Shown in pieces: positions 1 to 7,369 of a stretch of 64,000 bases of DNA. Position numbers and translations under genes: made by a program. The stretch lies in contig CAWFFW010000001.1 of assembly GCA_963815305.1 (NCBI GenBank), positions 2,790,001 through 2,854,000 on the forward strand, written 5' to 3'. Origin of the DNA: CAXBID01 sp963815305 (GTDB lineage Bacteria; Bacteroidota; Bacteroidia; Flavobacteriales; Flavobacteriaceae). Within the stretch, counting starts at the first letter, position 1; each line of letters opens with the position of its first letter. Under the pieces are notes generated by a model. That model had not been told where the DNA came from, searched no databases, and worked only from the letters and a program-made list of their open reading frames with translations.

Positions 1-70
1 CTACTGCCAACAAAGAACTGAGTTAAAAAGCAACTCTTTTCTTCATTAATTTTGCGCAATATTATTCTAG

Positions 71-96
71 GCTTAAACATTAGTTTAAGCTTTTTT
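71..96 (+). terminator. Rho-independent terminator
   Basis: An 8-bp perfect inverted repeat (GCTTAAAC, loop ATTA, GTTTAAGC) is followed directly by six T on the + strand. It would end a transcript entering from the left edge of the window. It also lies just beyond the 3' end of the oppositely oriented transposase gene. Confidence 0.7.
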
Positions 97-117
97 CATA
101 CCCTTTTTTACCACTGA

Positions 118-1089
118 CTATTTAGATACTAAAACAGAAACAAAGGCCGGATCATATGGACGTCCAGACTTTGCAATGGCAAAACATTGTTTGAGTAATT
201 TATTGGAAACTGCTATTAATGCTAACTTTTTACTCTTTCCTTTATTGGTGATTCGTTCAAATATCGCCATACAAGATTTGTTGTGTTTATAAGCGCTCAT
301 CGAACATAAGAATAGTAAATTCCTTAATTTTCTGTTGCCAACTTTACTGATTCTGGATCTTCCTCTTACACTATTCCCAGATTCTCTTATCGTTGGAGTG
401 ATGCCAACATAGCTACACAATTGTGAAGCGGTTTCAAACTTATTAAATCCATCAGTAACTATAATTAAAAACAGTGCAGTTTTTATCCCTACTCCTGGAA
501 TACTTTGCAACAATGTGAGTTGTGCTTGTTGATCTTTTTTGACTAAAGACAACAACTTCTCTTCTATTCCTTTCAACTCTTTATCTAAGTATTTCTTAGT
601 CCTTTTTAAAGATCGAAAAACATAAGATGATGGAATGCCTAACACTTCTTCACCATGAATCTTGTTCTTGGTAGCTGTTCTTGTTTTTAATAAATTATCC
701 ATTAATCGAAACAACTGTAAACACTCACTTTGAGTATCGGTAAGTGCATTGTACAATGGAACATCCTGTGTTAAACCATAATTACAGATTGCTTTTGCAT
801 CACTTTTATCTGTTTTAACTTTAGCTAACTTCATTTGAATAAATCGCTTGATAGATAAAGGATTTACAACAGATACTGAAACATCTTTCTTATACAAAAA
901 TTGAGCAAATCGATAGTGATAATAACCCGTAGCCTCCATAACCACTAAACTATTTTTTGATAGTGTTTTATGAAACTTTTTAAAGCCTAATTCACTATTT
1001 TTAAATTGTAAATGACCTTGTTTACTACCATAACAATCAAAGACATCTTTGCTAATATCTATTCCAAAAGTTTCATTATATTTATTCAT
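118..1089 (-). CDS. IS110-family transposase (DEDD recombinase)
   Basis: The protein catalyses transposition of its own element. The N-terminal RuvC-like DEDD domain shows Asp11 (FGIDISKD), Glu52 (VVMEATG), Asp94 and Asp97 (KTDKSDAKA). The C-terminal Tnp_20 domain starts near residue 195 (QSIPGVGIKTA) and continues through the helix-hairpin-helix region to IRESGNSVRGRSRISKVGN, where the conserved Ser lies near 237. The ATG at 1089 is chosen because the protein then starts just before the DEDD domain, as is usual; the open frame extends 12 codons further up. The length of 323 aa is normal, so the enzyme looks intact. No strong Shine-Dalgarno site is visible. Confidence 0.93.
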   Translation of the reverse strand: MNKYNETFGIDISKDVFDCYGSKQGHLQFKNSELGFKKFHKTLSKNSLVVMEATGYYHYRFAQFLYKKDVSVSVVNPLSIKRFIQMKLAKVKTDKSDAKAICNYGLTQDVPLYNALTDTQSECLQLFRLMDNLLKTRTATKNKIHGEEVLGIPSSYVFRSLKRTKKYLDKELKGIEEKLLSLVKKDQQAQLTLLQSIPGVGIKTALFLIIVTDGFNKFETASQLCSYVGITPTIRESGNSVRGRSRISKVGNRKLRNLLFLCSMSAYKHNKSCMAIFERITNKGKSKKLALIAVSNKLLKQCFAIAKSGRPYDPAFVSVLVSK

Positions 1090-1125
1090 AACAAAATGTT
1101 TTAGGAAAGAATACACTACTAACAC

Positions 1126-1260
1126 TCACAACAACTTGAAAACGAGATCTAAAGTCTCACAGAACTGAACGTGGTTTTTAGTAGAAAAGAGAGAGGATTA
1201 TCAATGTTGTCGAAGTTAAAACTTCACCGTGTATATTAACCTTAATTCTCTCTTTTATTC
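1126..1260 (-). ncRNA. Candidate IS110 bridge RNA / structured leader
   Basis: The stretch upstream of the transposase start, read on the transposase strand, holds nested complementarity. There is a 10-bp perfect outer stem (1185-1194 with 1247-1256, AAAAGAGAGA/TCTCTCTTTT) and a 6-bp inner hairpin (1212-1217 with 1220-1225). A shorter GAGA/TCTC pairing lies at about 1145-1158. IS110-type elements are known to encode a bridge RNA in their non-coding end, often upstream of the transposase. Location and structure fit that role, but target-binding and donor-binding loops could not be assigned without the element ends. Confidence 0.35.
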
Positions 1261-1300
1261 TTTCTGATTAATAATCTAATTTAATAAAAGTCAAACTTAA

Positions 1301-1430
1301 GCCGTGTATAATTAATTGCTTTGGCAAGTGCTTATTTGGAAAATTCCTTCGGAATTTTCTCGCGTTCGTTTTTGTTTACTAAATTAGTTGCTTAAACACG
1401 CAACTAACCATACACAAGACCGTTGGCAAC
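1301..1430. repeat. Imperfect palindromic repeat, copy A
   Basis: About 130 bp, starting GCCGTGTATAATTAATTGCT and ending CATACACAAGACCGTTGGCAAC. The outer arms pair through GTGTAT/ATACAC. The centre is a perfect 9-bp hairpin (GAAAATTCC, loop TTC, GGAATTTTC). It is followed by the conserved block TTAGTTGCTTAAACACGC. Related copies lie at 2015-2149 and 2687-2812. It separates the IS110 element from the ParDE genes. Confidence 0.8.
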
Positions 1431-1450
1431 AATTTGGAAACGATGCGTAT

Positions 1451-1470
1451 TTGGTGTATATTTACACCAA
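1451..1470 (+). promoter_or_regulatory. Operator palindrome of the ParDE pair
   Basis: A perfect 8-bp inverted repeat, TTGGTGTA-TATT-TACACCAA, ends 11 bases before the antitoxin ATG. A TTTG at about 1433 and TATATTTA within the palindrome roughly match the Bacteroidota -33/-7 promoter pattern, so a bound repressor would block transcription. ParD-type antitoxins usually repress their own operon through such ribbon-helix-helix sites. Confidence 0.65.
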
Positions 1471-1481
1471 ATAATTAAATT

Positions 1482-1721
1482 ATGGCAAGACAAAGTATAT
1501 CATTCACAAAGCCGAACGATGAATGGCTAAAAACCCAAGTGGACCAAAACGAATATTCTAGCAAGAGTGAACTAGTAAATGATTTAATCAGACAAGCTAG
1601 AAAACAACAAGTTGAAGTTGATTGGATTCGTGCTAAATTGGTAAAAGCTGAAAACAGCGGATTTACAAGCGACAGTAAAAATGACATTTTAGCTCAATCA
1701 AAGTCTTTACTTAATGACTAA
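1482..1721 (+). CDS. parD: ParD-like antitoxin (CC2985 family)
   Basis: This 79-aa protein is the likely antitoxin and autorepressor. The N-terminus (ARQSISFTKPNDEWLKTQV) fits the ribbon-helix-helix DNA-binding start of the CC2985/ParD family. The middle, SSKSELVNDLIRQA, is the helix pair. The tail from about residue 45 would wrap the toxin. It overlaps the downstream toxin gene by 8 bp, as expected for translational coupling, and the palindrome just upstream is its probable operator. The ATG used is the only one near the family's normal N-terminus. Confidence 0.88.
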   Translation: MARQSISFTKPNDEWLKTQVDQNEYSSKSELVNDLIRQARKQQVEVDWIRAKLVKAENSGFTSDSKNDILAQSKSLLND

Positions 1722-2001
1722 ATACAGATTAAGTAACGAAGCAAAAAATGACTTGATAAGAATTCATCATTACGGAGTGAGAAAATTTGGAATTACCCAA
1801 GCGGATAAATACTTCGAATCATTTTTTGTGTATTTTGATATTATTGCTCAAAGACCATATTCTTTCGAATCCGTTGATTATATAAAAAAAGATTATAGAC
1901 GCTGTGTTTGTGGAATTGATAGTATTTACTTCAAAGTAAATGAAAATACTGTTGAAATAATGGCAATTGTTGGAAGACAAGATTTGAATGACAAATTATA
2001 G
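1714..2001 (+). CDS. parE: ParE/RelE-superfamily toxin
   Basis: This 95-aa protein has the ParE toxin fold signature: the N-terminal KYRLSNEAKNDLIRIHHYGVRKFG helix region, a central RPYSFESVDYIKKDYRRCVCGIDSIYF strand region, and the C-terminal strand VEIMAIVGRQDL. Family members are DNA gyrase poisons or ribosome-dependent RNases, and the sequence alone does not settle which. It starts inside the antitoxin gene (8-bp overlap) and ends 13 bp before the next palindromic repeat, so the pair fills the cassette-like interval almost exactly. Confidence 0.88.
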   Translation: MTKYRLSNEAKNDLIRIHHYGVRKFGITQADKYFESFFVYFDIIAQRPYSFESVDYIKKDYRRCVCGIDSIYFKVNENTVEIMAIVGRQDLNDKL

Positions 2002-2014
2002 AAAAAAAGAAACT

Positions 2015-2149
2015 GTTGCCAACACCGTGTATAATTAATGGCTAGTTTTCGCCTACTTACGAAAATACTCGCGAATTTTCTATTCAGTTTTTATTTGCTA
2101 AATTAGGTGCTTAAACACGCCACTAACCATACACAACAACGTTGGCAAC
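2015..2149. repeat. Imperfect palindromic repeat, copy B
   Basis: A 135-bp element with 9-bp terminal inverted repeats GTTGCCAAC/GTTGGCAAC. Inside these lie GTGTAT/ATACAC arms, a central hairpin GAAAAT...ATTTTC, and the shared block TTAGGTGCTTAAACACGC. It lies between the toxin gene and a truncated thioredoxin-like gene. Its last bases are read as the first codons of that open frame. Confidence 0.85.
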
Positions 2150-2681
2150 ACTATCAGGTAAAAACATTGGCGAAGATATTATTTCCTTTACACCATTCCA
2201 CGCTTACGGAGCTGACAAAGGCACGAAAACTTGTCCAATTTGTAAATACGGTTGGTATCACGGAATTTTATATTTTGTAGGTAACAAACCAAATTGGAAC
2301 GAAATCAAAGATTGGCTTAAATTTTTAGACACAGAAAGCCAGAAAAGAGAGAAGTATTTAAAAGTATATTTTGTTTATGGCAACGAAACGAATTACAATA
2401 AAAATAACAGAATGCAAGTATTGGAAAAACTTGGAATTGAACTTGACTTAAAAAAAGTTGCTCTAACTTTTGTACCTTCTTTTAAGGATAAAAGTTCAGA
2501 AGTGTATTTGAATAATATTAATCCGAACATGAACAATACTTTTTTTCTATACAAACGGAGCAATATTTTTGAAAAATACGTTAACCTTAAACCAAACCAA
2601 GAGAATTTTAAAAAAATTGCGGAAAGACTTGACAAATCTGCAAACGAATATTTTAAACTTTCAAGACCAAAGCAAGAATAA
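2142..2681 (+). pseudogene. 5'-truncated thioredoxin-like protein gene
   Basis: The open frame of 179 codons has no ATG until residue 91. Its first codon is a TTG inside the terminal GTTGGCAAC of the palindromic repeat. The region GKNIGEDIISFTPFHAYG...TKTCPICKYG carries a CxxC pair (CPIC, residues 31-34) typical of thioredoxin-fold proteins. The rest (YLKVYFVYGN, ALTFVPSF, NTFFLYKRSNI) looks like a continuous soluble domain. I infer that the signal peptide and N-terminus were lost when the gene was joined to the repeat. Expression from the TTG cannot be excluded. The exact family is not certain. Confidence 0.6.
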
Positions 2682-2686
2682 AGCCA

Positions 2687-2812
2687 GCCGTGTATAATTC
2701 ATTGCTGGTTATAGCTTACTTACGAAAGTCCTCGCGGACTTTCTATCTGTGATTTATTTGCTAACTTTATTGCTTAAACCACACAACGAAATCATACACA
2801 CGTTGTGAGCAA
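2687..2812. repeat. Imperfect palindromic repeat, copy C
   Basis: The third and most diverged copy: GCCGTGTATAATTCATTGCT ... TTGCTTAAACCACACAACG ... CATACACACGTTGTGAGCAAT. The central hairpin GAAAGTCC-TCGC-GGACTTTC differs from copy A on both sides and stays perfectly paired. It closes the interval that holds the truncated thioredoxin-like gene. Confidence 0.78.
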
Positions 2813-3006
2813 TAGTGACCCGTCCTGAAATAAGGCTAGATAATTCAAAACAATTATGTGTAAAAATGATTTGTTTTACTTCAAATTGAGTATAATTTCG
2901 AATTAAATGTTAAAATTTTCATAAAAAGAGGCAAATTCGGTGTCAGTGAAATTTTCATCCTCTAAAAACACCTATAAATACTCATAATTTCAAATTTCAG
3001 CTAGTT

Positions 3007-3018
3007 CCACCTTGAGTA
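3007..3018. repeat. 12-bp direct repeat, possible att-like site (left)
   Basis: CCACCTTGAGTA also occurs at 20542-20553 in the same orientation, and both copies are followed within 15 bases by a hairpin. Between them lies a block of stress genes with a mobilization-gene remnant at its right end. An attachment-site origin is an inference from this layout, because no integrase gene is in the window. Confidence 0.35.
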
Positions 3019-3023
3019 CAAAG

Positions 3024-3052
3024 GCTTTAACAAAAATGTTAAAGCTTTTTTT
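3024..3052 (+). terminator. Rho-independent terminator
   Basis: GCTTTAAC, a six-base loop and GTTAAAGC form an 8-bp perfect stem followed by seven T. No intact gene lies directly upstream on this strand, so it may be what remains of a lost transcription unit. Confidence 0.75.
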
Positions 3053-3694
3053 AGTTTACAGGTACAGCATTTATATGTTGTTCAGATAATTAATAATGTT
3101 TGTATTAATTTGATGTAGAATGGAGAGTTACAGAAAAAGCACTCTTTTGAAGTTCAATTTTTATAGCCTGTATTAAGTTTATAAATAAGAAAAATTTATG
3201 ACAACCAATCATGAACTCATTTTAAACCTTACAGGTTTTGCATAATATAAATATAACCTGATTTTTAAAGTGCTTTACAGATTAGATATCCAAATTGCAG
3301 ACCTATAATTAAATTTTTAATTTTTTACGTTGCATGCATACTGAAACTACACATAATAGTCGTTTGTGTTTCATGACACTTTTTAGTGATTAATAATTTT
3401 TTCTTTTTACTTGTGCAATTGGTATTTCAAATAATAAATAAATTCTGAATTTAATCCTCAAAATTACCAGAGCTGTCTTCGGCGAAGAATCACATACCAG
3501 AAAGGCCCAGTTTGAAAAAATATATTCGTATGAATGCCAAATTTTTATTTCGAAGTAATCAATTGTTATTTTTCATTTGCCATAACTTCTAATGATTGGC
3601 TTGTGGCAACATAGAAGTATTCAAATATTACTTGAATGCTGTGACATACTTTCCTCAATCATAAAACTTAATTTAATAATATCAATCTATAATA

Positions 3695-4754
3695 TTAACT
3701 GTCATTTTCAGTAGCTTTTTCTTGACCTTCTTCAATTTTATCATTGATCTCATCCTTTTCGTTCCCGCTTAAATTACCTTCTGTGTCGTTTTCTTCTTTA
3801 CTTTTATGATATATTTCATAATATACTCCAAAGTGGTCGCTTCCAAAATGTGCTGTACGCTCCATTCTACCCACGTATAAATCCTTCTGTAATAAAAAGA
3901 TGGTCTAAAGGAAATCGCATCAATCGGTAATCTGCATGATAGGTAGCAAAAAATCCTCTGCCCACTCGCGGATCAATCATTTTGGTCATTTTTTTAAATA
4001 AACGCGTCGTTCTGCTCCATACGACATCATTCATATCTCCACAAACAACACAGGGTTTGTCTAAACTACGAATATATTTACCAGTTAGCATAAGTTCGGC
4101 ATCCTGTTCTTTAGAAGTTTCATTCTCGGTAGGACTTGGCGGTGCAGGGTGCAAACAAGCAAATAAAATAGAAACCTTACCGTTTATCGAATACTCAAAA
4201 TATATGGAAGGGATATCATCCTCAACCTGAAATTGAGTACTTACATTCTTAAGTTTATGTTTTGAATATAAATGCATTCCGTAAAGATTTTCCATTGGCA
4301 CCTTTACAGAAAAAGGATACACGTCTTCAATATCAATTAGCGCATTTTCCCAATCTTTATTGCTTTCCATTGTGAGTACAAGATCTGCATCATATTCCTT
4401 TATAATATGTATCAATTTATCAAATTGTGTATTTGTCTGTAAAACATTTACAGCAAGAATTGAAACCATCCCATCGCTTTCGCTCGATGTATCTCTTCGC
4501 TTTTTTAATTTAGTATAGGGAATTACCTTAATTAATTGGTAAACAAATGCCACTAAAAGCCCTAGTATCAATATATATTGAAACCAATTATAGTCTTCCT
4601 CAAAAATTAAAACTAGAATTAATAGGATTATTTCTATTGCTATGGACTGTAATCTTACAAAATCGGCAGTTCTAAAAAACCAATGTGTCAGTCCAGTAGC
4701 TGGTAAGAAAGGCGTAATTATGAATACGATGCTAAATATATAAATTGCAATCAT
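3695..4754 (-). pseudogene. Endonuclease/exonuclease/phosphatase family membrane protein, frameshifted
   Basis: Three hydrophobic segments occupy residues 1-75. From about residue 95 an EEP (DNase I-like) domain follows: MVSILAVNVLQTN, VLTMESNKDW (Glu), HPAPPSP, CGDMNDV (Asp/Asn) and FPLDHLF. The frame stops at 3867 just before the last family motif. Removing one T from the TTT near 3883 continues the reading as GLYVGRMERTAHFGSDHFGVYYEI, which restores the conserved SDHF motif and ends at 3695. The tail is rich in Glu, Lys and Asn. The substrate (nucleic acid or phospholipid) is unknown. A sequencing insertion is as likely as real inactivation. Confidence 0.8.
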
Positions 4755-4914
4755 GAGTGTAAAAGTAATTCATTTCTATTAGTTAGTAAATTGGTTAAAG
4801 ACTATTAAATTTATTTGGGGAGGTAAATGTAAGACATCATTTTTTACTGTGTTAGGTAATGCTTTGGTAATTTCTGCATTTAAAAACAGTCACTTAGCAC
4901 AACGGATAAGCTGT

Positions 4915-4938
4915 TAAAAAAACACCCCAAAAGGGCGT
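4915..4938 (-). terminator. Terminator of the DUF2383 gene
   Basis: Read on the - strand, ACGCCC pairs with GGGTGT (one G-T wobble) and is followed by a run of T. It lies about 30 bp past the stop codon of the ferritin-like gene. Confidence 0.6.
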
Positions 4939-4965
4939 CTTAAAATCATTTAAATGAGGAGGATT

Positions 4966-5415
4966 TTAATTCAAATCTTCCAAAGTTTTAACTTTACTTA
5001 AGTCGCTTTCAATTTGCATTTTTTGCTTTCTCACTAAACTTGCAATTTCAGTAGGTAAATTTGTATCTTCTAAAACATCGTCATACTCTTCAACAGAAGC
5101 TTTTTCACCACGAATGGCTTCTTCTAGCATAGACTCATCGTCATCTGCAGAGAAAAACGCTTTTACATCCATCCAAGTTCTGTGTATAGTTCCAGCAAAG
5201 GTTCCATCGTCATCAATATCGTTATAGCTCGTCATCATTACCTTCTTTAATTCTGTATTAAATGTGTTACGCTCGCTCGCCTTCTTTTTAAAGTAAGATT
5301 TCAAATTAGAACTATCAGCATTTTCAGCGGCTTTAGTATAACCCTTTTCTGCATCTCTGTTTTTTTCTAAAATTTCTTCTAACTGGTCTGATAGTTTTTC
5401 GTGTCTTGTACTCAT
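4966..5415 (-). CDS. PA2169-type four-helix-bundle protein (DUF2383)
   Basis: This 149-aa protein is predicted to form a ferritin-like four-helix bundle, a fold often found among general stress proteins. Candidate bundle helices include LSDQLEEILEKNRDAEKGY, SYFKKKASERNTFNTELKK, SMLEEAIRGEKASVEEYDDVL and EIASLVRKQKMQIESDLSKV. Glu and His positions are compatible with a di-metal site, but enzymatic activity is not established for the family. A 30-bp piece of this gene, coding for the EIASLVRK region, recurs at 20377-20406. It stands alone with its own terminator, in a neighbourhood of other stress genes. Confidence 0.85.
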   Translation of the reverse strand: MSTRHEKLSDQLEEILEKNRDAEKGYTKAAENADSSNLKSYFKKKASERNTFNTELKKVMMTSYNDIDDDGTFAGTIHRTWMDVKAFFSADDDESMLEEAIRGEKASVEEYDDVLEDTNLPTEIASLVRKQKMQIESDLSKVKTLEDLN

Positions 5416-6061
5416 TTTTTGTTTTTTTAAATATTAATATGATTGACAATGTAGGTTACCGAAGAAGCATTTATTGCTTCTAAGAGATTTTTTTTTTGCC
5501 TTAAAAAAAAGGTTGTAATAGGATTGGTTTTTTTAAAACAAAGCTTGGAATTTTTATTCTAATTCAATTTTCATTAACATCCTTCAATAATTATGTTAGG
5601 GAGCTCAGGTTAGGCAGCTGGAAATAGACCTTAGGATTATGCCAACTGAAGGCATACAATAATATTAGGGAAGGTAAAATGTCAGGACATTATTTCTTTC
5701 ATTTGAGTTTGTAAATCTGTAATGAATTCACGACTAAGTACAATCGTCATTATTCATAATTTTGCCAATTGGCTTTAGTACTTATTTTATGATTGATTCA
5801 AATAAGGATAAATATTATCTTCAACCCCCTTTGCTTTTGACTCTCGAAGCATAATCATAGCGTGACTGTATTAATATGATATAAACAATTATTGCCTTTC
5901 GCATCAATGATAAAGCCAATACAGCACTTATTATGGAAATGATGTGCATACTTTTGCTAAAACATAAAGCGTGTCATTAAATATGAATGCATGTTTATTT
6001 AAGGACAATAAAATCTTATGATAACTATTCCTTCAAGATAATACACAGAAAACTAAAAACT
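5416..6061. other. Non-coding stretch
   Basis: About 640 bp with no convincing reading frame. A GAAGCA/TGCTTC hairpin followed by a run of T lies at about 5467-5500. It presumably holds the divergent promoters of the flanking DUF2383 gene and lipoprotein gene, but no clear promoter could be placed. Confidence 0.5.
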
Positions 6062-6646
6062 ATGATTACAATTAAAAAAATGATTATTCCATTACTAGCA
6101 TTTACCATGTTGGTAAGCTGTAATTTTAACAAAACCGAAGATGGTGTGCTGCCAGACCTTGATATTGACATTGATGCCAATGCAGGAGCTTTACCAGAAT
6201 ACGAAGTCAATTGGGCAGACGTTAAAGTAGGCACCAAAACTGAAACCGTTGAAGTACCTAAATTAGTGGTGGTTATGGAAGAGGAAGAAATTGAAGTCCC
6301 ATATTTAGACGTAGATATGCCAGATGGTGGTGATAAAGAAGAACGGACATTGCTGGTAGAAGCGGAGGTTTCGGGCGAAGAACATCGAATGGAAATCAAG
6401 GAAATTTGGGCAACTGGCAAAAAATTGATTGTCATTTCCGAACTTAAATCCACAGGAAAAGATATTGGCGATAAAAAAATGCGTGTTTCAGATCAAGTGA
6501 CCTTAAACGCAGCAGATCTTGATGTGAAATATTATGTTGTTGGTGAGAGACCAGACAGACTTTTTAATAGACAACATAAATATATCCAAAGTATTTCCGA
6601 TTTAAAAAATACGTTAGATAATTATAAAGTTATCTATTCAAAATAG
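6062..6646 (+). CDS. Predicted lipoprotein of unknown function
   Basis: With the ATG at 6062 the protein has a lipoprotein signal (MITIKKMIIPLLAFTMLVSC, lipid Cys20) and is 194 aa long. The open frame runs 25 codons further up, but that extension would bury the signal. The mature part is acidic (DLDIDIDANAG, VVVMEEEEIEVPYLDVDMPDGG) and then forms a likely beta-rich domain (KLIVISELKSTGKDI, VKYYVVGERPDRLF). No family was recognised. It is followed by two genes that also look like envelope or stress proteins and may be co-transcribed with them. Confidence 0.75.
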   Translation: MITIKKMIIPLLAFTMLVSCNFNKTEDGVLPDLDIDIDANAGALPEYEVNWADVKVGTKTETVEVPKLVVVMEEEEIEVPYLDVDMPDGGDKEERTLLVEAEVSGEEHRMEIKEIWATGKKLIVISELKSTGKDIGDKKMRVSDQVTLNAADLDVKYYVVGERPDRLFNRQHKYIQSISDLKNTLDNYKVIYSK

Positions 6647-6742
6647 TTTTGGTTGGTTAGGAATAGTTTTGGAATTATTATGATTTCGGAGCCATTTTTT
6701 TTAACCTTAATTAAAAAACTAAATAACTTAAAATAACGAATT

Positions 6743-7366
6743 ATGGCAGAAATTCAAATTGAAAAAAAGAAACCAATATGGCCTTGGATATTAGCGGGAC
6801 TATTGGTCTTACTGGCAGTACTTTATTTTTTATTCTTCACGGGAGATGATGATATTTTAGATATTATAGATGACGAAGTAGAAATGGTAACGGATAACGT
6901 GGATGATATGATTGATGACCAGGCAGTAGTGTTCTCTGAAGCATCGATTTCTAAAATTATTGAATACCATACTTTTATTAGTAATGATGCCGATATGGGA
7001 CTTGACCACGTCTATTCACACAACGCACTTACGAGGTTAATAGATGCAACTGAGGCTGTAGCTTACAATCTAGACGTAGATGTTAAGGCCGATTTGGACA
7101 GAGCTCGTTCTAATGCTGGATCTATTACAGATGACCCTTTGGAAGTAAGCCATGCTAACAAAATTAAAAATGCCGCAAATATTATTTTACAGGCTCTGAA
7201 AAAAATACAGATGCAAAAATTCCCTGCTTTGACTGATAGCTCTACCAAACTTCAAAATGCTGTTAATGCTATTGATACAGACGCTCAAACACTAGAACAA
7301 AAGGCAGCCATTAAAAATTTCTTTGAGAAGGCAGGAGATTTATTAACCAATATGAAAAACAAATAA
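6743..7366 (+). CDS. Single-pass membrane protein of unknown function
   Basis: A 207-aa protein. Residues 11-33 (IWPWILAGLLVLLAVLYFLFF) form one transmembrane helix with a basic cytoplasmic N-terminus (KKKP). An acidic linker follows (DDDILDIIDDEVEMV), then a helical extracytoplasmic domain (ISKIIEYHTFI..., DVDVKADLDRARSNAGSI, KIKNAANIILQALKKIQ). No known domain was recognised. The next gene begins 4 bp after the stop codon, which indicates an operon with the PRC-barrel gene. Confidence 0.75.
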   Translation: MAEIQIEKKKPIWPWILAGLLVLLAVLYFLFFTGDDDILDIIDDEVEMVTDNVDDMIDDQAVVFSEASISKIIEYHTFISNDADMGLDHVYSHNALTRLIDATEAVAYNLDVDVKADLDRARSNAGSITDDPLEVSHANKIKNAANIILQALKKIQMQKFPALTDSSTKLQNAVNAIDTDAQTLEQKAAIKNFFEKAGDLLTNMKNK

Positions 7367-7369
7367 GAT

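Larger units (their letters stand above)
118..1260 (-). mobile_element. IS110-family insertion sequence, ends not resolved
   Basis: This entry covers the transposase gene and the structured non-coding stretch upstream of it. IS110 elements usually lack terminal inverted repeats and make no target duplication, so the ends cannot be set from one copy, and the limits given are minimal. The element sits directly left of an array of imperfect palindromes starting near 1301. IS110 relatives are known to favour palindromic targets such as REP and attC sites, so insertion beside or into such a repeat is plausible but unproven here. Confidence 0.6.
2813..3694. other. Non-coding stretch at left edge of the stress island
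   Basis: No convincing gene was seen on either strand. The first ~200 bp follow palindromic copy C; 3007-3018 is a short repeat shared with 20542-20553; 3024-3052 is a terminator. The remainder (3060-3694) is AT-rich sequence in which nothing could be recognised. Confidence 0.6.

Noticed and set aside
1301..2812. Canonical integron attC sites
   Set aside because: The ends GTTGCCAAC/GTTGGCAAC do not fit RYYYAAC/GTTRRRY (the third purine position is C), and no integrase gene is in the window, so only the term attC-like is justified.
2816..2900. End of an IS3-type element
   Set aside because: GACCCGTCCTGAAATA after palindrome C reminded me of insertion-sequence ends in flavobacteria, but no transposase fragment or second end is present, so I could not support it.
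2941..3020. tRNA or tmRNA 3' end at the left att-like site
   Set aside because: I tried to fold the sequence before CCACCTTGAGTA as an acceptor stem and T-arm; the T-stem does not pair, so no RNA gene is called.
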